The position numbers and the translations under genes are program-made. 64,000 nt of DNA from positions 101,349,639 to 101,413,638 of the forward strand of contig CM075653.1 of NCBI GenBank assembly GCA_037953625.1. The letters run 5' to 3'. Below are positions 10,683 to 22,555 of the stretch, piece after piece. The DNA comes from Crotalaria pallida (lineage: Eukaryota; Streptophyta; Magnoliopsida; Fabales; Fabaceae). The notes beneath the pieces were generated by a model. It was not told the DNA's origin. It did no database searches and worked only from the letters and a program-made list of their open reading frames with translations. Position 1 is the first letter of the stretch. The number at the start of each line of letters is the position of its first letter.

Positions 10683-13393
10683 GAAACTATCTTTGTAGAA
10701 TTCGGCAATCATTGCGTCCGCATCCAAAGGCATTGTCGTTGTCGTCATGTCCTTAGCTCGATCCACGTATTCGGGTACATCAGCATCATCCGGTTCCATC
10801 GCGCATCTACTCCCTTAGAGTTTCGCTATATTCTTTGGGGGGAAATTACTTATAATTCCTAATGTCTTTACTATTCTTATCTTATAACGCGGGATGATGC
10901 ATTATGCTCATGCAATGACAGTATAAGCAATATATCTCAATATAAACAAATATATCAATCCATCAATACCATGTGATGGTATAGGTCTGAGTCTTCGTAT
11001 ACCGCGATACAAACAAGGCACACAATTTATCGGGTATACTACTAGCTACAATAGACATTTACTCCGACTTTGAGAGAGTATGGAGTGTCCTAGTATACTC
11101 ACTAGACACCAAAGTGTCTTAGGATAACTTCTCTCTCACCTGGGTACGCAGTTACCGGTTCCACTAGTTCCGAACGATTCGCTTCCTTCCTAGTCTGCCC
11201 GACTCCAACTTCTTTTAAGTCCCGTAAGATAGACACATGAGCATTAAAACTTTATTTAAATATTGCTCTTGAAATCATTCTCAAAGTAACTTAAGAAAAA
11301 TCCAAACTTTGTCTTCATGTAAAATCAAAACATCAATTCTTTTGCTCAAACTTGTCCAAAATCAAACACTAACTTTTATACTTTAAAATCATGAGAAAAT
11401 AATCAAATAAATCAATTTAAATCAAAAGTTTCTTTGCTGGTCTCTCTTGGACAGCAATGAATCCAATTCCGAAAACACCGAAAAATTGCACTTTTTAAAC
11501 CAACTTTATCTTATATCAAATACCCACAAAAACTCAACTTCAAATCACTTTGAAAACACTTTTAAATAAGAAATACTACTTATAAAAATTCTGGACAGCA
11601 TCATATTCCAAGTTTTAAATTCATTTTCCATTGTTCAAAACCAATTTAAATCCATAGAAAAACCAAGTATCTTGAAAACAATTCAATAAACATTTTGATC
11701 AACAATTTCTCAAGTTCAAACACTTAAAACCAAATGTGGGCAACGTGACACTTGAATAAAACAAACCATTTAAATACTTTCATGCATTCAAGAATCATTC
11801 CTATTTTACTTAAAAAATCTCAAACAAGCATTCATTTATTTCAAACATTACACAATCACAAGTCATCAAGTTGAACATAAACATGTTCACATACTTATTC
11901 ATGCATATATCTTAATCAAATAAGGTAGTTAAACTTATGCACACATACAAACCGAATCATGCTTCACATAAACACTTAGACAAATTCTCATTGAACTTAC
12001 ACTTAATCACATCAAAACCGTATGCATCATTTGTCTTTCAAAAATTATTTCTTCAAAGAATAACTCCACAAATCAACACATAGTTTCATGATATCAACAC
12101 ACATACATCCAAGAAAATTTAACTCAAAAACTAAGGTCCAAACCGTGACCTTGGCTAGGTTTCTCAAAAACATTTTCAAGAATTCAAGACTTCTAAAAAC
12201 AATTCCAAATCCAACAATAATTTCACATAATTCATCAAGCAAGTAGAAACATAATCCTAACATACATTTTCTACATAAAACCGTGAGCCTAAACAAGTCT
12301 CTAAACAATTTTTATTTCACATCTAACACACAAATCAACTTAAAGTTCATGGAAATCACATATTCATTATTTAGGCTTAAGAAAATCTTAATCTTTTTAA
12401 CCAAGCATGCAAACCGTGGCTACCATAGAAAAATCACAACATCGCACAAATTCTATTCATCTAAAACATCATCAATTCCAAGATCATAACATGCAAGAGA
12501 TCAAACAAAAAGGAAATCAAACTTTCATCCACAACAATCCTCAAAACCGTGACCAACATAAGAAAATCACCAAGAAATAAAGATCTTTACATTAAAACTC
12601 AAGCATCAAACACATCATAATTCAAGCATGGATCTTGACATGCATGCAAGTAAAAACACTAGATCTTTTGGAAAATCCTTCATGAAAACTCAAAATCAAA
12701 TTCTTTTTCAAAAACACTTTTAAGAAATCAAGGAAAAGTAAATAAATTCACAAGGTAACTTGAGATCATGGAAGAAAACACTTTCTTAGCAAAAACTTCA
12801 AGATCAAGTTTTGAAACCAACATGCATGTGAGTAAAAACTCTAGATCTAACTTGAAAACAAACATGCATTAACATTTTTCAAACAAAATAAAAGCTTTAG
12901 AAAGGAAACATGAAAAACGAAATGAATCAAAGAAAGTAGTTTAAAAACTTTTAAGATCATGAAATAAAAATGCTTACTTAATCAAAAACTTCAAAATCAA
13001 GTCCAAGTCTCTTCTCACTCTTCACGGTTCACTCTTTCTTTTCCTAAGTCCATGGTTTCTCCTTCTCTCCTTCATTATCTTGGTTTGATTTTACTTAGAT
13101 GTGTAGGAGATTGGTGTTGGGATTGAGGTTTGGTTCATCTCCTTCTTCTTCTACCCTCACGGATTCTCTCTCTCTCTTTCTCTCACTAAGAGCTTGATTT
13201 TTGCTCTTAGTGTTGTGTTTGGTTTGGAATGAATGGGAATGAAGAAGAACCAAATGAAGTGTGTGTGTGTTGATGTTTGTATACTCATATTTTAGTGGGC
13301 TTGGGCTTTTGTTTCCTTTCCCTTCTCCCACGGCTCACTTTCCTTTCCTTTTCTTTTCCCCTTTTTCTCACTCCTTTAGGTCATGCTTAGGTC

Positions 13394-13398
13394 ACTTA
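13394..13398. other. Target-site duplication ACTTA, left copy
   Basis: ACTTA flanks the solo LTR on both sides (13394-13398 and 18717-18721). An exact 5-bp duplication is what LTR-element integrases leave, and it fixes both ends of the insertion. Confidence 0.9.
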
Positions 13399-13562
13399 TG
13401 TGACACCCTTTTGAATACATCCAGTATAATATAGTAATTAAGTTATTATATTGGAGAAGATATGGACTTGTAAGTATTATAAAATGTAAAAGTAAAATTT
13501 TCTTTTAAAGCGGGTGCACAAACTGAAGAAACCGCAATTGGTGGTTGAAACAACTAAGGAAC

Positions 13563-15164
13563 CCTAGGAACACACCTAGAAGGGGGGGTTGAATAGGTGT
13601 AAAAGAAACCTTGAAAGATTTTCGAAAGAAATAAATCGAAACAATCAAAACAAATGATTTTTGCAAATTCTACAACACTTAATCGATTAAACTGAAATTT
13701 AATCGATTAACCTGCAATTTAATCGATTAAACCTGAAAGTTCAAAAGTCCTTAATCGATTAAACGAACACTTAATCGATTAAATCTATCAGAAACTGAAA
13801 AATCACTTTTCAATCGCATACGAAAATCAATCAATTAACACTTAAGATCAGAGATTCAGCGAAAACAATTAACACCTATATTCTTATTGATTACCTAGGT
13901 TATGAAAATGATTTTCCCCAAGTTAATTTGAACAATAAAGATTCAATTCAATCAATTATGAAAATCAATCTTTCTCTAGGTTTTCAACCAAGAACACAAT
14001 GAACAACAAGAATGTAAAGAGTTAAGGGTTTAGAGATACGACACAGTGATTTATCCTGGTTCACTTTCATCCGCTTGAAAGCTATATCCAGTCCCCTCTT
14101 CAACCAAGAGAGATTCTTCACTATGAGGAATTAAAGTTCTCAAATTACAAGTAAGTGCCTCACAAGACTCCCTTCTTGCTAGCCAACAAGAGATACTCCA
14201 CACTCTTGCCTTGTAATCCTATTGATCTTCTCTCTAATCTAACCTCTACCCCTTGTTGATAATCGACACAACAAGTCTTCTTTGCTTGATGATAATCCAC
14301 ACACCAAGGCTTCAATTTGCTTGATTCACAACCAAGACTTTCTTCTTCTCCAATGAGATTTGCTTGATGATAATCGACACACCAAGGCTTCTTGTTTGTT
14401 GTAGTTGGCTTGCCTTCTTGCAAAGATTACAACTCAATTGAAAACACAATAACAATCTTATGAATCTCAATCAATAGCTATGACAATTCACAATAAGAGA
14501 TTCAAAGGTTCTTGATCAAAGAATATGAAAATATGAAAGCTTTGATCTTTGAAATTGAGAGAGAATAGAGTGACTTGATTCTTGTAAAATTGATTATGAA
14601 AAATGATGTGTATTGATCACAAAGGTTAGGAATAGGTTTATATAGAATACCCAAAAGTTGTAGCACTTGAAAACTGATTTTGAGAAGTGAAAATTGTATC
14701 TTAAAAAACCAGTTCAGCAGTACTTAATCGATTAAATCTTGCCTTAATCGAGTACTAATCGATTACTCTGGGTTTTAATCGATTAAACCCTGATGAAACT
14801 TGATTAAAACTTGTTTTCTCAAAACCAAACCTTTCCTTTAAAACCTTTAAGCCACCTATTGATTCTAGGTTAAGTGAAAACTCAAATTATGATTTAATCA
14901 TGACTATGATAGAGATTCACTACCCTCTAAATAATCTACCCAAATAAAAGACCTAAGAAGCTTGAGAGGCAAAAGATAAAACAATTACAATTACACTCAA
15001 ACTAAGTCTTCATGAGTTTGCTTTCTCTCTTCTTCATTTGATGTTTGTTGTTGCTTGTTGAACTTGAACTTGATCAACACATGATAGCTTGTTCAAAAAC
15101 ACTTTGTCATTATCAAAACATTCATCATGGAACTTACACAAACCAAAATTTGGAATACTTGGAG
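13563..15164. mobile_element. Unclassified 1.6-kb non-coding repeat inserted in the solo LTR
   Basis: It starts near a G-rich tract (agaagggggggttgaatagg) and ends near tttggaatacttggag, with AGGAAC on both sides (13557-13562, 15165-15170), a possible target duplication. It holds many copies of TTAATCGATTAA or close forms (13680-13800, 14720-14790) and three imperfect copies of a gcttgatgataatcgacac unit at 14240-14390. It has no credible ORF. Similar G-rich starts occur in dispersed repeats of other plants, but I cannot name the family. Confidence 0.55.
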
Positions 15165-15373
15165 AGGAACTTCTAACTCATTTCAAACAGTTGTATCGAA
15201 TTGGGTAACATTCGTGTTTCGAAATCGTATTTATATAATAGAAAGTAAATGAAGCTACCCTTGCTTTGATTCGCGAAATTGATACCATGTAGCCAAACTC
15301 GTTTAATGATTAAATCAGAGTAAGCAGATAATTATAGGACTATACAATTAAATAAAAGATAAACATAGGTTTG

Positions 15374-15396
15374 ATATATATATATATATATATATA
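15374..15396. repeat. AT dinucleotide microsatellite
   Basis: A run of alternating T and A in the solo LTR. Confidence 0.9.
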
Positions 15397-15706
15397 CATA
15401 AGAAAAGAGTCATAAGTACATAGTCCCAACATAAGTCTCCAAGATCCATATACAAGTCCATAGAGATCTATGTTCAAGATAAAACCATAACCCTAGAGTG
15501 CTCCAAAAGTATATCTACAATATATACATAACCAAAATATGAACTCTAGAGGTGGTCACATAGATCTGGCAACATCAGCAGTAGTAGTAGTAGTAGTCTC
15601 CAAGCAGCAAAAGAGTAACATCATCATCATCAGCAGCAGCGAAATCTCCTCCACAGCAACGCCACATCGGATCCTTAGATCCACATCATACACCATATAC
15701 ACATAC

Positions 15707-16180
15707 CTAGGGATCGTCATCCCTCCAGTCACTCCCAGTAGAATGCACGACAGGCTCGCCTCCGCTCTCGTCCTCCACTGGATCCTCCTCAATCTCATCC
15801 GAAGGAGAGTGTACCCTACCACTGGGTACAGGGTCGGGAGATGGTGAGACCCTAGTTGGGCTCCTCGGATCAGAAAGGGGAGTCTCCTCGTGGACGACTC
15901 TCGAAGAAAAAGGGTGTGAGCGGGTAGGTCGAAAACGAAAACTGTGATAAGAGCGAGCTGGTCGTGTGGGAGGTGGTCCATGGTATGTGTAAAACGGGGG
16001 TACGTGCATAGTGTATATGATGGGAATCCTAAATCTACGAGGACGAAATCGAATCAACGGGTTCGGGTGGTAGAAGGTGATCTCCACCTCTCCCTCGAAC
16101 ACCGCGCGATGGTCCTCATAGATCCATATGCCACTAGGAAGTGGCCAGATCTCGATGCAAGCGATGTAACGAGACATCAC
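15707..16180 (-). CDS. LTR-embedded ORF of the solo LTR, 157 aa, function unknown
   Basis: The ATG at 16180 (or the second ATG at 16177) opens a frame of 157 codons that ends in TGA at 15707-15709. The first third, MMSRYIACIEIW then GIWIYEDHRAVFEGEVEI, resembles the first part of the ORFs in LTR B (39928) and LTR E (55890). The middle is Arg/Pro/Tyr-rich, and the end is Pro/Ser- and then Glu/Asp-rich (DEIEEDPVEDESGGEP). Just upstream on the minus strand lies a pyrimidine-containing stretch ending in ttgtag, a possible splice acceptor. It is the longest and cleanest copy of the LTR ORF family in the window. No known domain was recognised. Confidence 0.55.
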   Translation of the reverse strand: MMSRYIACIEIWPLPSGIWIYEDHRAVFEGEVEITFYHPNPLIRFRPRRFRIPIIYTMHVPPFYTYHGPPPTRPARSYHSFRFRPTRSHPFSSRVVHEETPLSDPRSPTRVSPSPDPVPSGRVHSPSDEIEEDPVEDESGGEPVVHSTGSDWRDDDP

Positions 16181-16450
16181 CTACAAGGGCATAGGGGTAA
16201 GCATTTCTATACACATAATCAACAGAGTATAAATTTGTACAATATGAATATGTAAGTATGCAACAATGAACAACAATCGCATTTAGCACTTAGCAGTTAT
16301 TGAATGCACATAGGATGCTCATACTCATTTCGTTTATTACACTTAATTTAAATGAGTGACATGATGCATGAATTTAGCTCTCAAGCCTATCTTCATCAAA
16401 CTATATCACTCTCTGACGTCCATCCCTGACAACCCAGCACTCAACCGTGC

Positions 16451-16792
16451 GTTGTATTCCTAGGTATACAACAATTCAAACATTCACCTAGAATGTACAC
16501 GACAAGCTTGGAATCCATGCCACCCGAGCATATCCCGTCATCCAAACGGACCGTCATCCAAACGGTATAATCATATCGGCATCCACTAAGCCGACCACGT
16601 CAACAACGTGTCATCAAGCAAGCGTATTGGAGCTCCCAGAGGCCCTCCACATGTTTACCAAAAACATGATATACGTCCTACCATCCAACTCCAGAATGAA
16701 TGCATCACTTTCTAAGCTTAAAGGAAATTGATTAATACATTACTGGCCATCTAGGCATATTTTATCTTTAAAAAGAACCGTCACCAAACGGT
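16451..16792. repeat. Hairpin cluster with CATCCAA-like loop
   Basis: Units are ccgtcatccaaacgg (16535), accgtcatccaaacggt (16550-16566), tcggcatccactaagccga (16576-16594), cacgtcaacaacgtg (16596-16610) and accgtcaccaaacggt (16777-16792). gttgtat/atacaac pairs around tcctagg at 16451-16472. Stems differ and remain complementary, while loops are similar within the cluster. Confidence 0.75.
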
Positions 16793-16836
16793 ACACTTAT
16801 ATTAATCAATCTCTTTTAAGTTCAGATCCTTTGGAT

Positions 16837-17170
16837 TATTATAGTTAAATTCTTAACCAACTAAGTCAGAATCGAAAATGGTTTTTCTCAGGTTCTGGTA
16901 AATTACTCGAGTATAATTCAGAAAGTCATGAACACTCGAGTAAACCTAAGAACACTCGAGTAATCTGGAAAAGTTGAAAAACACTCGAGTATGCTGAATT
17001 ACTCTAGGCATATTATAGTTAAATTCTTAACCAACTAAGTCAGAATCGAAAATGGTTTTTCTCAGGTTCTGGTAAATTACTCGAGTATAATTCAGCATAC
17101 TCGAGTGTTTTTCAACTTTTCCAGATTACTCGAGTGTTCTTAGGTTTACTCGAATGTTCATGACTTTCTG
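16837..17170. repeat. Interlocked direct and inverted repeats (A-B-A-B')
   Basis: Segment A, 85 bp, is present at 16837-16921 and again, apparently identical, at 17011-17095. Segment B, 82 bp, at 16919-17000 is present as its reverse complement at 17089-17170 with one mismatch. Both contain ACTCGAGT words. The arrangement looks like a local replication-template switch and can fold into an 82-bp stem. Confidence 0.9.
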
Positions 17171-18470
17171 GGGATTTGGGTTTCAAATTCATTAAATTAC
17201 TCGAGTAGTTCATGGGTTACTCGAGTGTTCATCATGATTTCCAGAATACTCGAGTCACCCCTGCATTACTCGAGTGGTTTGCCTTAACATGTCCCCAGGT
17301 CTTACTCGATACTCGAGTACTAGACACAATACTCGAGTGTTCTTGCTCAAATTACATTGTTTTACAAACATTTTACTCGAGTACCCTGTCCAATACTCGA
17401 GTGTTTCACAGCAGAACAGACTGAAATCTTAGTTTTAACACACCATTTTCAGTTCTACTCAATTCTAGTCCAATCCAGGGATCCACAAAGTTCATATATC
17501 ATAAATAGAACATGTTACAACACTCATTTCATATCAAATTACAGATTTGACAGAGAATCAATCCTTAATGCATAAAATACACAATTTGACAACTCAACAC
17601 TTCAAATTGCATAATAAGCACAATACTCATGAAATAGTGTTCATTTAAGTTCACATGCACGATTTAGAACTTGCTCAACACAGTTTTAGAGCATGACTTG
17701 GTCTCCAATCCAAAGTTCCTATTCAATCTAAGCCCTTAGAGCCTCTTGGTGGCTCTCTAATGCATTTAATGGAATTTAAACTCTATCTAGTGTACGAAAT
17801 TACTTCCCCTTACCTCTCAGACGTGAATCAACAAAGGATTTGCAAGAAAAAGGCTCCTCAACACCCAGAACAGCTTTAAGCATCACATGCAGAGCAGTTT
17901 GAGTGCACCACCAAAATTGAATTGGTTCACACATGAAACAGAGATAAGAATTGGGGAATTTAGATTTTCTATACTCTATGCAACACATACTAACTATAGA
18001 AATCGAATTTGGAACTCAAGGACTCGTGAGCTTACCAGAAATCAAAATCAAAGTAAGCTCCAAACACAGCTTGACCAAGAACAGCTCCACTTCCAAGCCT
18101 TGAATCTTCCACCACACTCACTCAATCCTCACGATTTTGGTGTTTATACAAAGCTCGTGATGTGAGCTTTGTATTAGTGTTTGATTTGTGGTTCAATTTG
18201 ACACAGAGAAAGAGAATTGAAAGAGACGAATCAAGAACCCTAGCTGCTCCAACAACTTCGAATTTGGCCAAGAATCTCCACAAATTGGTGTTGCTGAGCT
18301 TAAATAGAGTGAGGAAACACTCATGCAGGTCGACATGACTACTATGGTGGTGGCAAGGTGATGATTTCGTGTCAACGACACGGAATCGTTGATGGTGACT
18401 CACCAAACGCACTAACTCATGCAACTCTGTCCAGAATACTCGAGTATTCCAGAAAATACTAGAGTATTTT
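16903..18470. repeat. Dispersed ACTCGAGT palindromes
   Basis: The 8-bp palindrome ACTCGAGT, often as TTACTCGAGTA, recurs more than ten times at 16903-17407 and again near 18437-18470. It appears to be specific to this LTR subfamily here. Confidence 0.85.
18299..18306 (-). promoter_or_regulatory. TATA-like box of the solo LTR
   Basis: The minus strand reads TATTTAAG about 410 bp into the LTR, followed by a leader that matches the leader of LTR A. It is a likely promoter, as solo LTRs keep theirs. Confidence 0.5.
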
Positions 18471-18721
18471 ACCCAGTTTTTGAAAAATAATAATTTTATT
18501 TAATTTCCCTCCAAAACCTTTCCTATAATTGCTTATAGGTCCCAACCCAGGGACTAATATGCAAAAATATTATTTCATGCATTATTATATTTATTAAATA
18601 CTTTCACATACATTCTCTAACTACATAAACACATATTTTAATCAAGGATTAATAGAGAAATCATTAATTATAATTAACATTTTATTAATCGGGGATTAAA
18701 ATTTTGGGGTGTTACAACTTA

Positions 18722-20394
18722 GGTGATGTCATCAACTTAGCCACTAAGCAATCAAACTTGGAGGCCAAGTCAACAAACTTGGTGGCCAAGTTATGCACAT
18801 ATGCATTCGGCCTTAGGGGGTTTAGGGTAGATTAGGTTAGCTAATTTAGGTTTAAGGTGCTAATTAGGATCTAATCACGATTAAGTTGGGATTAGGAAAA
18901 CTAAATTAGGTTTAGTTCACTAATCCTTAGAGTTTAGGGCTTAATCAAGGATTAAGGTACTAATCAAAAACTTAATCCATACTAGCATAGGTTTAAGGAA
19001 AACTAATTCTAGATTAGCTCACTAACCTTGAGGGTTTAGGGTTTTAGAGAGTGATTAAGTGCTTAATCAATGATTAAGAACTCGATTAAGGTTTAATCAA
19101 AGATTAAGGATGTTAATTAGGGTTTCTAGAGATAATTCTAGATCAAGATAATTGGACTTTGATTTTTGAAACTTAGAGTAATAATTTTCCTTCTTAAAAC
19201 CATAAAACCATATGAGTTAATTTAAGAAGATAAAATCTCAATTAAACCCTCAAGCAATATGATTCATTGAAAACCTTAGAAAATCAAACACATAAAATCA
19301 TAACACAAGTGAATTAAATTTCAAAGTGTAGAAATCCATCATGAAATCAAAACTCTTTTAATCAATCCTTAAATCAATTAGATTAAAACAATTTCTTGAT
19401 TAGGGACTTGTAGAAGAAGTGAGTCAAAAGGCAGATGTTACATTTGTTGTTCTAGAGTTTGATGGGCTCTAGAACCAAGTGTTTGGAAAGAAAATGAAAG
19501 CAAGAAGAAGAAGCAAAATAAGCCAAGGCAACACACACATATATAGGCAACAATCAATGGGGTTCATTCATTAATTTCGGGTCTATGGGCCAAAAATCAA
19601 GGGCAATTTAGTCCTTATGAAAGTTTGCATGGAAAGGGTCTTTTCAACATCAACTCACATTGCATCATATTTTCTTATTTTCTTATTTGATTTTTGATTT
19701 AATTTTATTTATTTTCCTTTACTTACTCTTGAAGGAAACAAATACAAACATCATTCATGCATCACACAAAACATACTTATGCACATACATACATATTGCA
19801 TTTTTATTCTCAATTACACTTTTAGGCAAAATAATTAACTGTATTTATTGGCTACAAATACAGACACAATTTCATTTTATAAAATCATCTTTTCATATAT
19901 AAAAGAGATTCCCAAAAGAAAAAATTCATTAGAGGTCTTTAACTATTTTTAATGATTATGCACTCAAAATTCGTATAAAATGCACCCAGAAAATACTTTT
20001 TCGTAAATATAACCAGAAAATTATAAACTTTACATTTTTAAATTATAAATTTCAATATGATCGTTTTCATATAAAGATCATAATTTTCGGACTCACGGTT
20101 AAAAAGTTATGAATTTCCAAAGTTAACAATCCAATTAAAATCTATAAAGAATTCCATTACTTAAAAGAATAAAAAATAATAAAACCATCACTATTTCTCT
20201 ATCAATCATAAACACTCCATGCTTAATAAAATCATTTACTTCAAATCTTTACAAATTATTTATTTATAAAACTTCTATAAAATTTATGACTTCTTACTTA
20301 AGCAAGTAAAATATTCACCTTTTATAAAATAAAATCTCAAAATTTATATTTATGAAAATTAATTTATACGGGTAGGAAAATGCGGGATGTTACA
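18722..20394 (-). mobile_element. LTR U3 sequence, outer part of element 2 or a fused second LTR
   Basis: It resumes directly after the ACTTA duplication of the solo LTR. At 20394 it ends in GGGATGTTACA, the reverse of an LTR start. On the minus strand it has its own TATA box (CCTATATATG, 19538-19547) followed by a CT-rich leader. The inner part (13090-13300) already has leader-like sequence, so either this LTR is unusually long, about 6.1 kb, or two LTRs are fused near 18830-19000. About 18840-19400 is full of taatcNNNgattaa-like repeats. Confidence 0.6.
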
Positions 20395-20423
20395 CTAAAC
20401 ACCTAAGAAAGATACATGATAGG

Positions 20424-21035
20424 TCAATCCATAAAGTCTTGGAAGAAATCATCTCCACTAGGAGGATTGGCTGAATGCAATGATTGCTGAAATTGAACCT
20501 AGAAATTTTCAAAACCAGCATTCAAGTCCTCACGCTCCTGACGCCTAGCCTCAGCCAAGTCAGCACGATAAGCAGTCTGAAATGTATCAAAACGAGAGTC
20601 AATATGATCCAGAATCTCTCGCTTCATCACAACCCAACCAGACTCAACCCTTGGTTGAGTGGATGAACCATCCGCATCAAAAGTGGAAGGTTGGGAATCA
20701 GAATCCATGGGTGCTGTACCACCCCTACCCGAACCATTAGAAACTTTCCTTAAAGCAGCTGCAGCCTTCTCAGCCGCCATTAACTGCTCATACTCCTCCC
20801 TCCAAACCCAATTACCACTAGTCCCATGTTTGTAAATACCAGCCAGATGAAGAAGATTTTCATTAAGATAACCCAAAACAGGTTTGGGTTCAACAATCTG
20901 CTCATCAGAAGGAATGGGAATGTCATGCTCCTTTATTAATTTGGAAACGAACATGGCATAAGGAAGCTTATGGGTTGAATGAAAAGTTGTGGCCTCTTTC
21001 ATGTGAGTCATAATAAGTGCCCAAGTTTTATCCAA
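20424..21035 (-). pseudogene. Fragment of plant retroelement-associated protein (Transposase_32/PF20167-like)
   Basis: On the minus strand a frame runs from 21035 to a premature TAG at 20499-20501 and continues in frame to TGA at 20424-20426. The N-terminal part (LPYAMFVSKLIKEHDIPIPS, then LGYLNENLLHLAGIYK) recalls the 'putative plant transposon protein' family that is common in legume retroelements. The rest is Ala/Glu-rich and Ser/Asp-rich linker and a predicted helix rich in Arg/Glu (LAEARRQEREDL). The 5' part is missing and the preceding 21036-21130 is not coding. The family assignment is from memory of the motif style and needs a profile search. Confidence 0.5.
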
Positions 21036-21726
21036 AAAAATTATGTATGCAAATCTAGATTCTTTTGTTACGAATTAGCTAGATGATAAAATGTTTTGCA
21101 ACATGTAATGATTTTTTTTAACTTGCAAAATACCTAATGAATGGTGAAAATGCATTCGGGATAAGTGATCTTAAATCACTTAATGATTTCTTCTATTATC
21201 ATTGTCTATTTTTCGGAGGATACCTATATTTTAAAAAATACCTACCTCTTCTATATTCTTTTTTTTATATGCGTTATTTTTATTTATGGATTTATGAGCT
21301 ACAAACCTGTTTCAGATTCCATTTGTTCTTTGATCCACTCCCTGAACCCTGTTTAGCATTTGGTTGAGTAATAATATATCATCGATCCTTACGTTCAGAA
21401 AAATGTTATAATGATGAAACGAAATAATTATAATATCAACAATGTTATGTAAATATCCAAAATTAACATCAGTATTTTACACCTGCCACTTTTAGAAAAT
21501 AAAGGAAAACATTTTAATTATACATACTTTCTAACTCTCTTTTATTTTCTTAAAATGGCAGGTGTAGAATTCTAATGTTAGTTTTGGTCCGTAATATCTT
21601 CAAAATGTGTAAGAAATAAGTTCTCTTTTTCTGATTGGATCTTAAACCCCATATGTTGTGTATGACAATGCTAAAACTAAAAGTCTCCTTGTAATCATGA
21701 TGTGGAGTACTACTCATGCTCCTTGG
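21036..21726. other. Intergenic, no gene seen
   Basis: AT-rich sequence with only short chance frames on both strands. No splice-linked exons or terminal repeats were recognised. Confidence 0.6.
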
Positions 21727-22180
21727 TAATAACATGTTGGAAATTTTTAACATGCAATCTGAAATTGGATGGTTGCTATGCAACCTTTTAGTAAACTAAT
21801 AAGAAGTTGACATTTAAGACATGTGTGTCATGTCATTCCTTGAAGTAGTGATTTATAATTTTTACAATTTAGTCCAACATAAAAAGAAAATTAATTTAAT
21901 TTAGTCCTTTGTACCTATTGGCAAATTAATTTAACACCTGTTGTTATAATCACCTGTTGTTTTAATCTATGTTATAATTTGCTAATAGGTACAAAGGACT
22001 AAATTAAATTAATTTACTTTTTATGTTGGACTAAATTGTAAAAATTATAAATCACTACTTCAAGGAATGACATGGCACACATGTCTTAGGTGTCAACTTT
22101 TTATTAGTTTACTAAAAGGTTGCATAGCAACTATCCAATTTTAGGTTACATGTTAGTAACTCCCAAAAATGTTTTCTTTG
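21727..22180. mobile_element. Long-TIR foldback element (MITE)
   Basis: The arms of about 200 bp (about 21727-21939 and 21960-22180) are reverse complements with few mismatches, for example ggttgctatgcaacctttta against taaaaggttgcatagcaact. Only about 20 bp separates them. It has no coding capacity. The ends are not sharp, so exact borders and target duplication are uncertain. The shape fits a Mutator-like or foldback MITE. Confidence 0.8.
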
Positions 22181-22555
22181 CTGATAAAAAAAAACCATTC
22201 ATAGGCATAAATTAAACCTTTTCTGAAATATTACTCTTGAACATCAAAATATGAAAATATGAGCACCATATATTTTTCTTAAGAAAAACACCGGTTGTCA
22301 CACTTCTTTTTTGCCATAATCACGTATCACCCATCTACATTAGTTGATTAATTTAAAGAGTTAATAATTAATTAAAAACTTGTATTTTCTAACATATGAA
22401 AATGAATGGAGCGCAAAATGAGATAACATTTTGTAAATGAAACATAAAAATAAACATGAAACATATCCAATGTTACATAAGATGTTCATAGGAATCATAG
22501 TTTTTTATTTAAATAACATGACTTCACTAAATTATTTAGGACTGGAAAAAACATT
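22181..22555. other. Downstream flank of the SINAT-like gene
   Basis: AT-rich sequence with no ORF or repeat recognised. It should contain the 3' UTR and polyadenylation region of the minus-strand gene. Confidence 0.5.

Larger units (their letters stand above)
8957..13398 (-). mobile_element. 5' LTR of element 2, inner part
   Basis: On the plus strand it starts TGTAACACCCCG, the reverse of the LTR 3' end. About 9880-10290 matches, in reverse, the conserved block of LTR 1 around 3500-4100, for example the stretch about a chest-by-chest match of cctctccactacttcg. About 13090-13200 matches the leader of LTR 1 (GA-rich on the minus strand). The part is cut at 13398 by the solo LTR and resumes at 18722. 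The small ORF seen near the end of other LTRs is not clearly kept here; around 9480-9600 only short broken frames remain. Confidence 0.8.
13399..18716 (-). mobile_element. Solo LTR (element 3, Tekay-like) nested in the LTR of element 2
   Basis: On the minus strand it starts at 18716 with TGTAACACCCCAAAATTTT and ends at 13399 with GGGTGTCACA. It is flanked by ACTTA on both sides. It has no primer-binding site or coding region between the ends, so it is a solo LTR left by recombination between two LTRs. TATA box, leader and promoter-proximal sequence match LTR A at 30840-31020 (shared agggttcttgattcgtct), so both belong to one subfamily. Without the nested repeat at 13563-15164 it is about 3.7 kb, against 3.26 kb for LTR A. 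It holds an ORF (15707-16180), hairpins (16451-16792) and many ACTCGAGT words. Confidence 0.9.
5291..20394 (-). mobile_element. Element 2, minus-strand Tekay-like retrotransposon with nested insertions
   Basis: Read on the minus strand the order is long 5' LTR (from 20394 down to 8957, split by a solo LTR at 13399-18716), primer-binding site (8951-8940), gag, protease, reverse transcriptase, RNase H and the start of integrase, where element 1 cuts it at 5290/5291. The rest of integrase and the 3' LTR must lie left of the window. The coding part carries several stops and one frameshift. It is therefore the oldest member of this nest and cannot move by itself. The 5-bp flank after the LTR is CTAAA (20395-20399); its partner lies outside the window. 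Confidence 0.85.

Noticed and set aside
15250..15300. Possible primer-binding site tggtatcaattt on the minus strand
   Set aside because: It agrees with the tRNA-iMet complement only for the first eight bases, and it lies inside the LTR, not next to its end.
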